Positions 19,132-30,249 of a DNA stretch of 64,000 bases are shown here, in pieces. The position numbers and the translations under genes are program-made. The stretch covers positions 38,247 to 102,246 of the forward strand of contig NZ_JACVZV010000003.1 in NCBI RefSeq assembly GCF_014654725.1, written 5' to 3'. The DNA comes from Vulcanococcus sp. Clear-D1 (GTDB taxonomy: Bacteria; Cyanobacteriota; Cyanobacteriia; PCC-6307; Cyanobiaceae). The notes below the pieces were generated by a model. That model worked only from the letters and a program-made list of their open reading frames with translations. It searched no databases and had not been told where the DNA came from. The stretch's first letter is position 1. Each line of letters starts with the position of its first letter.

Positions 19132-21177
19132 ATGCCTCAGCAGATCGTCATCGCCGAGCAGCTGCGCATCGCCGCAGTGCTCACCGATGACCGTGTGGAT
19201 GAACTGGTGGTGGCCCAGGGCCGCTATCAGATCGGTGATGTGTATCTCGGCACGGTTGAAAATGTGCTGCCGGGCATTGATGCCGCCTTCGTGAATATCG
19301 GCGAAGGAGAGAAGAACGGCTTCATTCACGTCACCGATCTGGGGCCGCTGCGCCTCAAGAAAGGAACGCTGGGCATCACCGAGTTGCTCGAGCCGCGCCA
19401 GAAGGTGCTGGTGCAGGTGATGAAGGAGCCCACCGGAACCAAGGGTCCTCGCCTCACCGGCAACCTCACCCTGCCCGGTCGCTTTCTGATCCTCCAGCCC
19501 CATGGCCAAGGGGTGAACATCTCCCGGCGGATCAACGCGGAAAGTGAGCGCAACCGCCTCCGCGCCCTGGGTGTGTTGATTAAGCCCCCCGGCGCGGGCC
19601 TGCTGATCCGCACCGAGGCCGAGGGGGTGAGCGAGGAGCTGCTCATCGACGACCTCGAAGCCCTGCTGCGCCAGTGGGAGGCGATTCAGACTGCCGCCGA
19701 GGCGGCTTCACCGCCGGTGCTGCTCAACCGCGACGAAGACTTCATTCATCGCATCCTGCGCGATCACTACAGCCCGGATGTGGCGCGGATCGTGCTCGAT
19801 AGCGCGGATGGCGTGGGCCGGGTGAATGCCTTCCTGGGGGCTGATCAGAGCCAGGTGCAGGTGGAGCAGCATCTCGACTCAGGCGAGATCCTTGAGGCGT
19901 ACAAGGTGAACGCCGCTATCCGCGATGCCCTCAAGCCGCGGGTGGACCTGCCCTCTGGTGGGTACGTGATCATCGAGCCCACCGAGGCGCTCACGGTGAT
20001 CGATGTCAACTCGGGCTCCTTCACCCGTTCTGCCAATGCGCGTGAAACGGTGCTGTGGACTAATTACGAGGCCGCCACGGAGATCGCCCGTCAGCTGAAG
20101 CTGCGCAACATCGGTGGTGTGGTGATCATCGACTTCATCGATATGGAGTCGCGCCGCGATCAGCTGCAGCTGCTGGAGCACTTCACGGCCGCGATTCGTC
20201 CTGATTCGGCGCGCCCGCAGATCGCCCAGATCAGTGAGCTGGGCCTGGTGGAACTCACCCGCAAGCGCCAGGGCCAAAACATCTACGAATTGTTCGGCCG
20301 GGCTTGCCCCAGCTGTGGTGGCCTCGGCCATGTGGCCGTGCTGCCCGGCAAGGACAGCCTCCAGCCCCTGGCCGCCGCTCCAGGTTTGGTGCGCTCTGCC
20401 GCCTCCGCCCGGGCAGAAGTGTTCAGCCCTGCTGGCGCCGAATCCGGTGGTGGCCGCCGCCGCCGCGGTGGTCGCGCCGGCCGTGGCGGCAGCGAAGCGC
20501 CTGAACTCACCAGCTACGACGACACCACCACAACCGCCGGCAGCTCGCATGAGGCCGCCACGGCAGCGGCGGAACCCGGTTCCCGGCGTCCGGAGCCTGA
20601 ATTGGTGGCGGTGCCGATGGACTCTGCGCAGGAGCTTGTGTATGGCTGGTTGGGCCTGAATCCTGCGCTGTTGCTCGATCCGGTCCCCGCTGCCGACAAC
20701 CTGGTGGTGCGGGTGGTGCGTCCCGGAGAGGATGCCGAAGCAGTGCTTGAGGAAGCGCGCCAGCAACTGGCCGCCGCAGGCCCCCGTCGCCGCCGCCGCG
20801 GTCGTGGTGGGGCCAGCACCAACGGTGCCGGTTCTCCAACGGCTGATGCTCCAGCCCCCAGCGAGAGCCTGCCCGTCACCGTGGAGATCACGCCGCTCCC
20901 GGTGGAAACCTTCCCGGCCTTCCCCACCGTTCCGGTGTTGCCTGATAGCGGTCTGGAGTTGGTGGCGGCAACGGCGGAGCCCGAGCCGGCCAACGGTCGC
21001 CGCGTTCGCAGCCGCCGACGCAGCGACGCTCCAGCCAGTACGCCTGCCACCAGCACGGCCGTGGCGGTGTTGCCTGTGGTGGAGCCCGAGCTGGCCGCTG
21101 CCGCTGCGCCCGCCGAAGCTGAAGACGATGCCTCGGAACCCCGCCGCCGCCGCCGCCGCTCGTCGGCAACCGAGTGA
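19132..21177 (+). CDS. rne: Ribonuclease E
   Basis: A 681-residue endoribonuclease of the RNase E/G family that starts most mRNA decay and processes rRNA and tRNA. It has the N-terminal S1 domain, the catalytic Asp291 (VIDVNSGSF) and Asp334 (IDFIDM), spaced as in E. coli RNase E, and the Zn-link cysteines in CPSCGGLGH. The C-terminal half is a disordered, Arg- and Pro-rich region ending in six consecutive Arg (671-676) followed by SSATE, the short motif through which cyanobacterial RNase E is known to bind PNPase. The stop is directly followed by the GTG start of rnhB. Confidence 0.95.
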   Translation: MPQQIVIAEQLRIAAVLTDDRVDELVVAQGRYQIGDVYLGTVENVLPGIDAAFVNIGEGEKNGFIHVTDLGPLRLKKGTLGITELLEPRQKVLVQVMKEPTGTKGPRLTGNLTLPGRFLILQPHGQGVNISRRINAESERNRLRALGVLIKPPGAGLLIRTEAEGVSEELLIDDLEALLRQWEAIQTAAEAASPPVLLNRDEDFIHRILRDHYSPDVARIVLDSADGVGRVNAFLGADQSQVQVEQHLDSGEILEAYKVNAAIRDALKPRVDLPSGGYVIIEPTEALTVIDVNSGSFTRSANARETVLWTNYEAATEIARQLKLRNIGGVVIIDFIDMESRRDQLQLLEHFTAAIRPDSARPQIAQISELGLVELTRKRQGQNIYELFGRACPSCGGLGHVAVLPGKDSLQPLAAAPGLVRSAASARAEVFSPAGAESGGGRRRRGGRAGRGGSEAPELTSYDDTTTTAGSSHEAATAAAEPGSRRPEPELVAVPMDSAQELVYGWLGLNPALLLDPVPAADNLVVRVVRPGEDAEAVLEEARQQLAAAGPRRRRRGRGGASTNGAGSPTADAPAPSESLPVTVEITPLPVETFPAFPTVPVLPDSGLELVAATAEPEPANGRRVRSRRRSDAPASTPATSTAVAVLPVVEPELAAAAAPAEAEDDASEPRRRRRRSSATE

Positions 21178-21768
21178 GTGGCCCCCTTGCCGCAGCGCAT
21201 CGCCGGCGTTGACGAGGTCGGCCGCGGCTGTTGGTTTGGCCCGGTGTTCGCCGGGGCGGTGATCCTCCCCGATCAAGCCCGGGCCACCCTGGCCGCCGCC
21301 GGACTCACCGACAGCAAGAAGCTCACGGCCCGTCGCCGCGCTCAATTGGTTCCGCTCATCCAGCAGCAGGCCTGCAGCTGGGCCTTGGGGCAGGCATCAG
21401 CACGGGAGATTGATCAGGTGGGAATTCGCGTCGCCACCGAGAGGGCGATGCTGCGTGCCTTGCAGCGTCTTGCCGGGGCACAGCCTGAGCTGGTGCTTGT
21501 GGATGGGGTGTTGCCCCTGAGGCTCTGGCCTGGCCCACAGCAAACCGTCGTGCGCGGCGACAGCGAGCACCTGGAGATCGCCGCCGCCAGCGTGCTGGCC
21601 AAGCAGGCCCGCGATGCCCTGATCACTCGGCTGGCTCAGCGTTATCCCGCCTATGGCCTCGAGCGCCATGCCGGCTATGGCACCGCGTTGCATCGTGCAG
21701 CCGTTTTGGAGGCAGGCCCCAGCCCCCTGCATCGGCGTTCCTTCCTGGGCAAGGTGCTCGCGGCTTAA
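21178..21768 (+). CDS. rnhB: Ribonuclease HII
   Basis: A 196-residue enzyme that removes ribonucleotides from DNA. The first catalytic acids are Asp12 and Glu13 in GVDEVGRG, later acids include VLVDGVLP. The GTG start directly follows the rne stop codon, with no gap, so translation may be coupled; a start at the TTG at 21187 is also possible. The 3' end overlaps the convergent DUF1997 gene by 4 nt. Confidence 0.93.
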   Translation: MAPLPQRIAGVDEVGRGCWFGPVFAGAVILPDQARATLAAAGLTDSKKLTARRRAQLVPLIQQQACSWALGQASAREIDQVGIRVATERAMLRALQRLAGAQPELVLVDGVLPLRLWPGPQQTVVRGDSEHLEIAAASVLAKQARDALITRLAQRYPAYGLERHAGYGTALHRAAVLEAGPSPLHRRSFLGKVLAA

Positions 21769-22286
21769 CGGCTGGCGGGTGCCAGGCACCAGGCTTCGAA
21801 ATCCTGCAGCAGTTGCTGTTGCACCCTGGTTTTGATCCCCAGCAGGATGCCCGCCAGCAGGGAGCGGCCTGTGGCTTCGAGCATCTTCACCGGAATCAAG
21901 CGCAGCAGGCTCGGCTGGCTCACGCTCACCGCCAGACAAGCTTCGCCGTTCAGGCCCTCGTCGCTCGCCTCAAGCCACGATTCGAGGGTGAGCTGAAAGT
22001 CGTCGACGATGCCCAGCCCCTCCAGCTGGCAATCGACTGCTTCGAGATCGATCCGGTTGGTGCTGCGGCGGGCCACCAGCTCCACCACCGGTTGAATCTG
22101 CAGTTGGAACACCTGCAGCCGCGTCACGGTGTAGCGATAGCGGCCGTTGCCGAGGCTCTCCAGCTGCTGGGGATCGAGCAGGGCGCCAATCACCCGCTCC
22201 TCATCGTTGAGGTAGTCGGGCAGGAGATCGGCCTTCTGCGGCACCGACAGCTTCAGGGCTTGGCTGGCGCTGAAGGCCAGAGTCAT
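21765..22286 (-). CDS. DUF1997 family protein
   Basis: A 173-residue protein with a predicted alpha/beta lipid-binding-like fold, typical of a family confined mostly to cyanobacteria and plastids. Visible features are an N-terminal [24 protein letters not shown] block, a central [22 protein letters not shown] strand region and a C-terminal helix [17 protein letters not shown]. No catalytic motif is apparent. It faces pheA (divergent) and overlaps the end of rnhB by 4 nt. The function is unknown. Confidence 0.82.
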   Translation of the reverse strand: MTLAFSASQALKLSVPQKADLLPDYLNDEERVIGALLDPQQLESLGNGRYRYTVTRLQVFQLQIQPVVELVARRSTNRIDLEAVDCQLEGLGIVDDFQLTLESWLEASDEGLNGEACLAVSVSQPSLLRLIPVKMLEATGRSLLAGILLGIKTRVQQQLLQDFEAWCLAPASR

Positions 22287-22339
22287 GGCTCGTTGGCCGG
22301 CGCGTCATGATCCTATCCAGCACGGCCCGCAACGCCTGT

Positions 22340-23182
22340 ATGCGCATCGCATTTCTTGGTCCTGTTGGCACCTATGGGGAGCAGGCGGCGATCCGACTGT
22401 GTGCGCTTGAGGGGATTGAGGCGCCGCAGTTCATGCCCCAGGTGGGCATTCGGGCGGTGGTGAAAGCTGTGGCCGAGGGCCGTTGTGAAGCAGCGGTGGT
22501 GCCGGTGGAGAACTCCGTTGAAGGTGGGGTCACCGCCTGCATGGATGCCCTCTGGGAGCACCCTGAGTTGCGGGTGGCTCGGGCCCTGGTGCTGCCGATC
22601 CGCCACGCGCTGCTCGGTTCCGGTCCGCTGGAGGGGGTGAGCGAAGTGCTCTCCCACCCTCAGGCTCTCGCGCAATGCAGCCAGTGGCTGGGTGAACAGT
22701 TGCCCGCGGCTCTGCAACTGCCCACCAGCTCCACTGCCGATGCAGCCCGGATGGTGGCCGGTAGCCGCTTTCGCGCTGCTATCGCTTCCCTGCAGGCCGC
22801 CGAGGAACATGGCCTGGACGTGCTGGCCTACCCGATCAACGATGTAGCTGGCAACTGCACCCGCTTTTTGTTGCTGCGCCAGGGGGACCGCACCTTGGCA
22901 GGCCCAATGGCCAGCCTGGCCTTCTCGCTGCACGCCAACCGCCCGGGCGCACTGCTGGAGGCGCTGGCCTGCTTTGCCCACCGCGATCTCAACATGACGC
23001 GGATCGAATCACGCCCCTCCAAACGAGAGATGGGCGAATACATCTTTTTTGTGGATCTGGAACTTCCCCAAGGCGAGGTGCCCCTGCAGCAGGCGCTGGA
23101 GGAGCTGCGGCCGTTGTGTGAGCACCTGGCTGTGTTTGGGGCCTACCCGATCACCCAAGTTGAGGCGGCAGAACCGGTTTAA
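22340..23182 (+). CDS. pheA: Prephenate dehydratase
   Basis: A 280-residue monofunctional enzyme converting prephenate to phenylpyruvate for phenylalanine synthesis. The start MRIAFLGPVGTYGEQA matches the family; the catalytic TRF motif is in NCTRFLLL. A C-terminal ACT domain (FSLHANRPGALLEALACF, then NMTRIESRP) is expected to bind phenylalanine for feedback control. An ATG 33 nt earlier is possible, but the extra residues are not family-like. The last 4 nt overlap the convergent methyltransferase gene. Confidence 0.95.
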   Translation: MRIAFLGPVGTYGEQAAIRLCALEGIEAPQFMPQVGIRAVVKAVAEGRCEAAVVPVENSVEGGVTACMDALWEHPELRVARALVLPIRHALLGSGPLEGVSEVLSHPQALAQCSQWLGEQLPAALQLPTSSTADAARMVAGSRFRAAIASLQAAEEHGLDVLAYPINDVAGNCTRFLLLRQGDRTLAGPMASLAFSLHANRPGALLEALACFAHRDLNMTRIESRPSKREMGEYIFFVDLELPQGEVPLQQALEELRPLCEHLAVFGAYPITQVEAAEPV

Positions 23183-24168
23183 GCGGGTTTGCGGGCTCGG
23201 AAGACGCCGAACTGCATCATTCCAGTGGCAAATCCCCAGTGCATCAGTAGCAGCGTGGGGGTTTCGCGCAGACCCATCAACACGGCACGGGGGCCTAACC
23301 CCAACACCGCTGCCGGCCGCCGCAGGCCTTCCAGGATCGAATCAATCCAGGAGGGAAGCGTTTCGCGGCTCCAGTCGCTCGTGTCCACCTCCAGGTGGGT
23401 GTGGTTCTGGCCCTTGCCCCAGCGGCTCTGCTCCAGGTTGCGGCGGAAGCCAGGGATGCTGGCGAATTCAGGGTGAGCCCACTGCACCAGCAGTTGATGC
23501 ATCACCCAGCGCTCGAGCCGATTGAGCGGCTGGACAGCCGGGTCGCGGCGGTTCCAATCGGCCACAGCCAATCGCCCCCCGGGCTTGAGGACCCGCAGCA
23601 ATTCATCGGCATAGCGCTGCTTATCCGGCATGTGGGGGCCCGCCTCCACGCTCCATACCGCATCAAAGCTTTGATCGGGTAGATCGAGGGCTAAGGCATC
23701 CATGACCGCAAAACGGCAGTTCAGACCTTCGGGGGTGAGGGCTTCGGCCCGCTGGATCTGTCCAGGGCTGATGCTGATGCCCAACACGTTGAGGCCGTAG
23801 TCGCGGGCCAGGATGCGGGCGCTGCCACCGATGCCGCAGCCCACATCGAGCACGGTGCTGCCGGGGGGGAGCTGATCCAGGCCGCTCCAACGCACCAGCT
23901 CATGCACGAAGTCTTCCTTGGCCCGGCGGAAATCACGGCGCCGTGGCGGCTGACCGTAATGGCCCAGATGCACATGCTCGCCCCAGAGCCGCTCGAGCAA
24001 TTGATCGTCGGTCCAGCGGTCGTAGGCGTCAGCCACGCTGGCTGTGCTGGTGAAAGCGCGATCGCGCCAGCTCCACACCAACAGCCCGAGCAAGAGCAGC
24101 GCCGCCAGAACGGCGACCATCAGCATCAGACCCCCCGCCAGGGGGGTGAGCACAGCAAGGATCGGCAT
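23179..24168 (-). CDS. MPBQ/MSBQ-type quinone methyltransferase
   Basis: A 329-residue SAM-dependent methyltransferase anchored by an N-terminal hydrophobic helix (about residues 10-33). Motif I is LDVGCGIGGSARILA; the post-motifs ISISPGQIQRAE and VWSVEAGPHMPDK fit the tocopherol/plastoquinone branch of the UbiE-like family. Cyanobacterial members methylate 2-methyl-6-phytyl-benzoquinone or gamma-tocopherol; which reaction this one catalyses is not decidable by eye. It overlaps the pheA end by 4 nt and follows the Lon-N gene by 7 nt on the same strand. Confidence 0.8.
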   Translation of the reverse strand: MPILAVLTPLAGGLMLMVAVLAALLLLGLLVWSWRDRAFTSTASVADAYDRWTDDQLLERLWGEHVHLGHYGQPPRRRDFRRAKEDFVHELVRWSGLDQLPPGSTVLDVGCGIGGSARILARDYGLNVLGISISPGQIQRAEALTPEGLNCRFAVMDALALDLPDQSFDAVWSVEAGPHMPDKQRYADELLRVLKPGGRLAVADWNRRDPAVQPLNRLERWVMHQLLVQWAHPEFASIPGFRRNLEQSRWGKGQNHTHLEVDTSDWSRETLPSWIDSILEGLRRPAAVLGLGPRAVLMGLRETPTLLLMHWGFATGMMQFGVFRARKPA

Positions 24169-24175
24169 CAGTGGT

Positions 24176-24850
24176 TCAGCGATCCGTGTCGTCGCCGGGG
24201 TCCTTCAGATCCCGGAAGGTGTCTTGCAGCACAGTACGGGCCGCGAGCTGACGGCGGGTTTCATCCAGCAGCTCGAATTCTTGGCGCAGGCGCTCTTCGG
24301 TGTCGGTGATTTCGAGCAGGGTCTGCTGCTGATCGGCCACAGGCCCGCCCAGATGGGATCCGATCCAAAAGGAGAGTTCCCGCGGTAGATCCGGCAGATC
24401 GGTGGGCAGGCTGGTGGGTTTGCCCATCAGCTTTCCGGTGAGTTCCACCACATCCTTGAGCGCTTGCTCCACCTCGCTCGAGAGTTCGCTCAAGCGATCG
24501 TGGCTCTGGGGGTGCTCGTCTTCAATCCAGCTCACCAGCCCCACCTTGAACGGCGCCTCGCGCACCACCTCCAGCACGCGGAAGCGCTGTTGACCAAGGG
24601 TCACGATGTTGCTGCGCTCATCAGCCTGGGTCTGGCACTGGAGGATCTCGGCGCAGCAGCCCACGTCGGCCATACGGCCTTCCTGGGGATCCCAGCGCAC
24701 CACGCCAAAGCGCCGGTCGGTTTCGAGCACCGTGCGCAGCATCATCCGGTAGCGCGGCTCAAAGATGTGCAGCGGCAGCACTTCCTGAGGGAACAGCACC
24801 ACGTCGGGCAACGGGAACAGTGGCAGCTCGCGCACGGCCAGTTGCGTCAC
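24176..24850 (-). CDS. Lon N-terminal (LON substrate-binding) domain protein
   Basis: A 224-residue protein consisting of the substrate-binding domain of Lon protease alone, without the AAA+ or protease part. The core starts LPLFPLPDVVLFPQEVLPLHIFEPRYR and continues with a coiled C-terminal half. Stand-alone LON-domain proteins occur in all cyanobacteria; no enzymatic role is established. It lies after the rpsJ terminator on the same strand and may share a transcript with the methyltransferase. Confidence 0.88.
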   Translation of the reverse strand: MTQLAVRELPLFPLPDVVLFPQEVLPLHIFEPRYRMMLRTVLETDRRFGVVRWDPQEGRMADVGCCAEILQCQTQADERSNIVTLGQQRFRVLEVVREAPFKVGLVSWIEDEHPQSHDRLSELSSEVEQALKDVVELTGKLMGKPTSLPTDLPDLPRELSFWIGSHLGGPVADQQQTLLEITDTEERLRQEFELLDETRRQLAARTVLQDTFRDLKDPGDDTDR

Positions 24851-24952
24851 GTGGCAGGGAGTTCAAGGAGGCTCGAATCCTAGAGAGCGTTGCTGAGCGC
24901 CGCGCGGGCCTTTGGTGTTCGATACCTCGCTGGTGTGCCGCTGGGGTGGCCA

Positions 24953-24979
24953 GCAAAAAAGCCCGCCTTGCGGCGGGCC
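24953..24979 (-). terminator. Terminator of the str operon after rpsJ
   Basis: On the minus strand GCCCGCC-GCAA-GGCGGGC forms a perfect 7-bp stem (24961-24978) followed by seven T (A-run at 24954-24960). It lies 30 nt beyond the rpsJ stop. Confidence 0.93.
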
Positions 24980-25007
24980 TGGGTCTGATCCTCTCGGAGT
25001 CAGCAGG

Positions 25008-25328
25008 TCAGAGCTTCACCTCGATGTCGACGCCGCTGGGAAGGTCCAGCTTCATCAGGGCATCGATGGTTTTGGCCGAGGGGCTGTAGATATCGATGAT
25101 CCGGCGGTGGGTGCGGGTCTCGAAGTGCTCACGGGAATCCTTATCCACGTGGGGCGAGCGCAGCACGCAATAGATCTTGCGCTTGGTGGGCAGGGGGATC
25201 GGGCCGATCGCGGTTGCAGCGGTGTGATCGGCCGTTTCGATGATTTTTTCGCAGGAAAGATCCAGCATGCGGCGGTCAAACGCCTTCAGGCGGATGCGGA
25301 TCTTCTGCTGAGCGATAGCGGTGGACAT
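25008..25328 (-). CDS. rpsJ: 30S ribosomal protein S10
   Basis: A 106-residue ribosomal protein with the S10 signature around [20 protein letters not shown] and the C-terminal [16 protein letters not shown]. It assembles in the 30S head and, as NusE, takes part in antitermination. In cyanobacteria it follows tuf at the end of the str operon, as here; the 160-nt spacer to tuf holds an 11-bp hairpin. A terminator follows. Confidence 0.97.
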   Translation of the reverse strand: MSTAIAQQKIRIRLKAFDRRMLDLSCEKIIETADHTAATAIGPIPLPTKRKIYCVLRSPHVDKDSREHFETRTHRRIIDIYSPSAKTIDALMKLDLPSGVDIEVKL

Positions 25329-25415
25329 GGATCAGGCGGGAGAGGTCAGCAAGGACCAGCGCTCGTCGAAGACGAGAGAGCTGGGAAATGGAAGCTGGAT
25401 TGTCGAGGTGCGGAA

Positions 25416-25456
25416 TGGGATGGAGAAGCGAGGACGAATCCCCGATCTCCATCCCA
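25416..25456 (-). repeat. 11-bp inverted repeat between tuf and rpsJ
   Basis: TGGGATGGAGA (25416-25426) is repeated in reverse complement as TCTCCATCCCA (25446-25456) with a 19-nt loop. A second, smaller stem CTCGTC-GAA-GACGAG is at 25362-25376. Neither has a U-tract in the transcript, so processing or stability roles are more likely than termination. Confidence 0.6.
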
Positions 25457-25488
25457 GAACCTAGATCACGGCCGAAGCCGGATCAGGA

Positions 25489-26688
25489 TCACTCGATGAT
25501 CTTGGACACCACGCCGGCACCGATGGTGCGGCCGCCTTCGCGGATAGCGAAGCGCATGCCCTGCTCGATGGCCACCGGGCAGATCAGCTCGCCGGTCATC
25601 TTGATGCGGTCGCCAGGCATCACCATCTCCACGTTGGAGCCGTCGTCGGCGGTGAAGGCGGTGATCTGACCGGTCACGTCGGTCGTACGGATGTAGAACT
25701 GCGGGCGGTAGCCAGCAAAGAAGGGGGTGTGGCGGCCGCCTTCTTCCTTCTTCAGCACATACACCTCACCCTCAAACTTGGTGTGGGGCTTGATGGAGTT
25801 GGGCTTCACCAGCACCATGCCGCGCTCGATGTCTTCCTTCTGCACACCGCGGAGCAGCAGACCCACGTTGTCGCCGGCCATGCCCTCGTCGAGCAGCTTG
25901 CGGAACATTTCCACACCGGTCACGGTGGTTTCGCGGGTGTCCTTGATACCCACGATCTGGACGGTTTCGCCCACCTTCACCTTTCCGCGCTCGATACGGC
26001 CGGTGGCCACGGTGCCACGACCGGTGATCGAGAACACGTCTTCAACAGCCATCAGGAAGGGCTTGTCGATTTCGCGCTCGGGCTCGGGGATGCCGCTGTC
26101 AACGGCAGCCATCAGTTCGGTGATGCGGCCTTCCCACTCGGCGTCGCCCTCGAGGGCCTTCAGGCCAGACACCTTCACCACGGGGATGTCATCGCCGGGG
26201 AAGTCGTAGCTGCTCAGCAGCTCGCGCACTTCCAGTTCCACCAGCTCGAGGATCTCCTCGTCGTCGACCATGTCGCACTTGTTCAGTGCCACCACCAGAG
26301 CGGGCACGCCCACCTGCTTGGCCAGCAGGATGTGCTCCTTGGTCTGAGCCATGGGGCCGTCGGTGGCGGCCACCACGAGGATGGCGCCGTCCATCTGGGC
26401 GGCACCGGTGATCATGTTCTTCACATAGTCCGCGTGGCCGGGGCAGTCCACGTGGGCGTAGTGACGACCGTCGGTCTCGTACTCAACGTGAGCGGTGTTG
26501 ATGGTGATACCGCGCTCACGCTCTTCGGGAGCACCGTCGATCTGGTCATAAGCCTGGGCTTTGGCCTGACCCTTCTTGGCCAGCACGTTGGTGATGGCGG
26601 CGGTGAGGGTGGTCTTGCCGTGGTCAACGTGGCCGATGGTGCCGATGTTGACGTGGGGCTTATTCCTTTCGAACTTCTCGCGAGCCAT
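25489..26688 (-). CDS. tuf: Elongation factor Tu
   Basis: A 399-residue GTPase that brings aminoacyl-tRNA to the ribosome. GTP motifs are GHVDHGKTT (P loop), DCPGHADY (G3) and NKCD (G4); domain II has [14 protein letters not shown]. The start [12 protein letters not shown] is canonical. Downstream of fusA by 46 nt in the str operon. Confidence 0.98.
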   Translation of the reverse strand: MAREKFERNKPHVNIGTIGHVDHGKTTLTAAITNVLAKKGQAKAQAYDQIDGAPEERERGITINTAHVEYETDGRHYAHVDCPGHADYVKNMITGAAQMDGAILVVAATDGPMAQTKEHILLAKQVGVPALVVALNKCDMVDDEEILELVELEVRELLSSYDFPGDDIPVVKVSGLKALEGDAEWEGRITELMAAVDSGIPEPEREIDKPFLMAVEDVFSITGRGTVATGRIERGKVKVGETVQIVGIKDTRETTVTGVEMFRKLLDEGMAGDNVGLLLRGVQKEDIERGMVLVKPNSIKPHTKFEGEVYVLKKEEGGRHTPFFAGYRPQFYIRTTDVTGQITAFTADDGSNVEMVMPGDRIKMTGELICPVAIEQGMRFAIREGGRTIGAGVVSKIIE

Positions 26689-26734
26689 GATGAAAAAGAA
26701 TCGGGGGGTAAATGGGTATGGGAAAGATCAGGAA

Positions 26735-28807
<2,073 letters not shown>

Positions 28808-28855
28808 GGGTTAGGTCTCCGGAGGGGAATCGACAAAAAAGCGGGCGTCACTCTA

Positions 28856-28878
28856 CAAGTCGGCCTCTGGCCGACTTG
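28856..28878 (-). repeat. 10-bp hairpin between rpsG and fusA
   Basis: CAAGTCGGCC (28856-28865) pairs perfectly with GGCCGACTTG (28869-28878) around a 3-nt loop. In the minus-strand transcript a run of six U follows about 18 nt downstream, too far for a classic terminator. It could attenuate or mark RNase processing between the ribosomal-protein part and fusA-tuf. Confidence 0.65.
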
Positions 28879-28890
28879 CACGGGCGGCGA

Positions 28891-29361
28891 TCAGTAGCGG
28901 TAGTGGGCGAAGGCCTTGTTGGCTTCGGCCATCTTGTGAGTTTCTTCGCGCTTGCGAACGGCGCTGCCAGCCTCGTTGGCGGCATCCATCAGTTCGCCGG
29001 CCAGCTTCTGGGCCATGCTGCGGCCGTTGCGGGCGCGGGAGAAGTTCACCAGCCAGCGCAAAGCCATGGCGGTGCCACGCTCCTGACGCACTTCCATCGG
29101 CACCTGATAGGTGGCGCCACCCACGCGGCGGGCGCGCACTTCCACCAGGGGAGTGGCGTTCTTGACGGCGGTCTCGAACACCTCGAGGGGGTTGGTGCCG
29201 GTGCGCTCGCCGATCAGCGTGAAGGCATCAGACAGGATCCGCTGGGCGGTGGATTTCTTGCCGTGCTTCATGAGACGGGCCACGATCATGGTGGCCAGAC
29301 GGCTGTTGAACTGCGGATCCGGCAGGATCGGACGCTTCTCGGCGGCGTTGCGGCGTGACAT
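28891..29361 (-). CDS. rpsG: 30S ribosomal protein S7
   Basis: A 156-residue 16S-rRNA-binding protein of the 30S head. Typical blocks are [39 protein letters not shown] and [12 protein letters not shown]. In E. coli S7 is the autoregulator of this operon. Second gene of the str operon, 46 nt after rpsL. Confidence 0.98.
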   Translation of the reverse strand: MSRRNAAEKRPILPDPQFNSRLATMIVARLMKHGKKSTAQRILSDAFTLIGERTGTNPLEVFETAVKNATPLVEVRARRVGGATYQVPMEVRQERGTAMALRWLVNFSRARNGRSMAQKLAGELMDAANEAGSAVRKREETHKMAEANKAFAHYRY

Positions 29362-29407
29362 AGACCTGGGGGAAGGGAATCAGGAAACGGCTACGGCTGG
29401 ATGGGGA

Positions 29408-29782
29408 TCAATCCTTGGGCGTCTTGGCGCCGTACTTGGAGCGCGACTGGCGGCGATCCTTCACACCGGCAGTGTCAAGCGTGCCGCGGATGATGTGGTA
29501 GCGGACACCGGGCAGATCCTTCACACGACCACCGCGGATCATCACCACGGAGTGTTCCTGAAGGTTGTGGCCGATGCCGGGGATGTAGGCCGTGACCTCG
29601 AAACCGGAGGTGAGACGCACACGGGCAACCTTGCGCAGCGCCGAGTTGGGCTTCTTCGGAGTGGAGGTGTACACGCGGGTGCACACACCACGGCGCTCGG
29701 GGCAGGCGCGCAGGGCAGGCGACTTGGTCTTGCGGGTAAGGCGCTGCCGCTCGCTGCGGATCAGCTGCTGAATCGTGGGCAT
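29408..29782 (-). CDS. rpsL: 30S ribosomal protein S12
   Basis: A 124-residue decoding-centre protein. It has the conserved [15 protein letters not shown] loop with the lysine whose replacement gives streptomycin resistance, and the [13 protein letters not shown] loop; both look wild-type. The start [12 protein letters not shown] is canonical and is taken in preference to an open extension upstream. First gene of the str operon. Confidence 0.98.
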   Translation of the reverse strand: MPTIQQLIRSERQRLTRKTKSPALRACPERRGVCTRVYTSTPKKPNSALRKVARVRLTSGFEVTAYIPGIGHNLQEHSVVMIRGGRVKDLPGVRYHIIRGTLDTAGVKDRRQSRSKYGAKTPKD

Positions 29783-29836
29783 CGAGGGCCGGTTACGGGA
29801 GGCCGGAAAATCCGACCGTGGCGACAATCCGCCACC

Positions 29837-30205
29837 TTACTTCGTCGCCTGCACCCCCACCCCCGCCGGCTCTTCAGCGGGGCTGAAGGCGGCGCCACAG
29901 GCGCAGATGCGCAGCTCGCGGCCCGCCCGTACCAGAAAGCCGCCGCCGCTGAGGTCGCCTCGGTAGTCGAGCTCAAGGCTGCCCAGCCGCTCGCATTGAT
30001 CAGCAGGGGCGAACAAGGTGATGCCATCGGCGCGGGCCACCGCGACCCCGGCGAGGTGGCCGGGCCGGATCCGGATCACCCAGCGCTCACAGGTGCCATC
30101 CACCAGATCGAGATGCATCATCCCGGGGGTGCCGGCCACAGCCGCTTGGCGCCCCAGTTCGGCGGCTGCCGCTGCAGTGAGGCGCAGGCTGTGGCCCTTG
30201 GGCAT
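29837..30205 (-). CDS. HesB/IscA-like protein
   Basis: A 122-residue A-type iron-sulfur carrier-like protein. Three cysteines match the IscA ligands: Cys39 in VDGTCERW and the C-x-C pair in RICACGAAFS near the C-terminus. The overall similarity to IscA is weak, the first cysteine context is not typical, and the last 15 residues are extra. It lies 54 nt upstream of rpsL on the same strand. A role in Fe-S handling is likely but unproven. Confidence 0.72.
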   Translation of the reverse strand: MPKGHSLRLTAAAAAELGRQAAVAGTPGMMHLDLVDGTCERWVIRIRPGHLAGVAVARADGITLFAPADQCERLGSLELDYRGDLSGGGFLVRAGRELRICACGAAFSPAEEPAGVGVQATK

Positions 30206-30249
30206 GGCGGAAGGTTGGGGCGATGGCCTCAGTGTGTCAGGGCCGTGCC

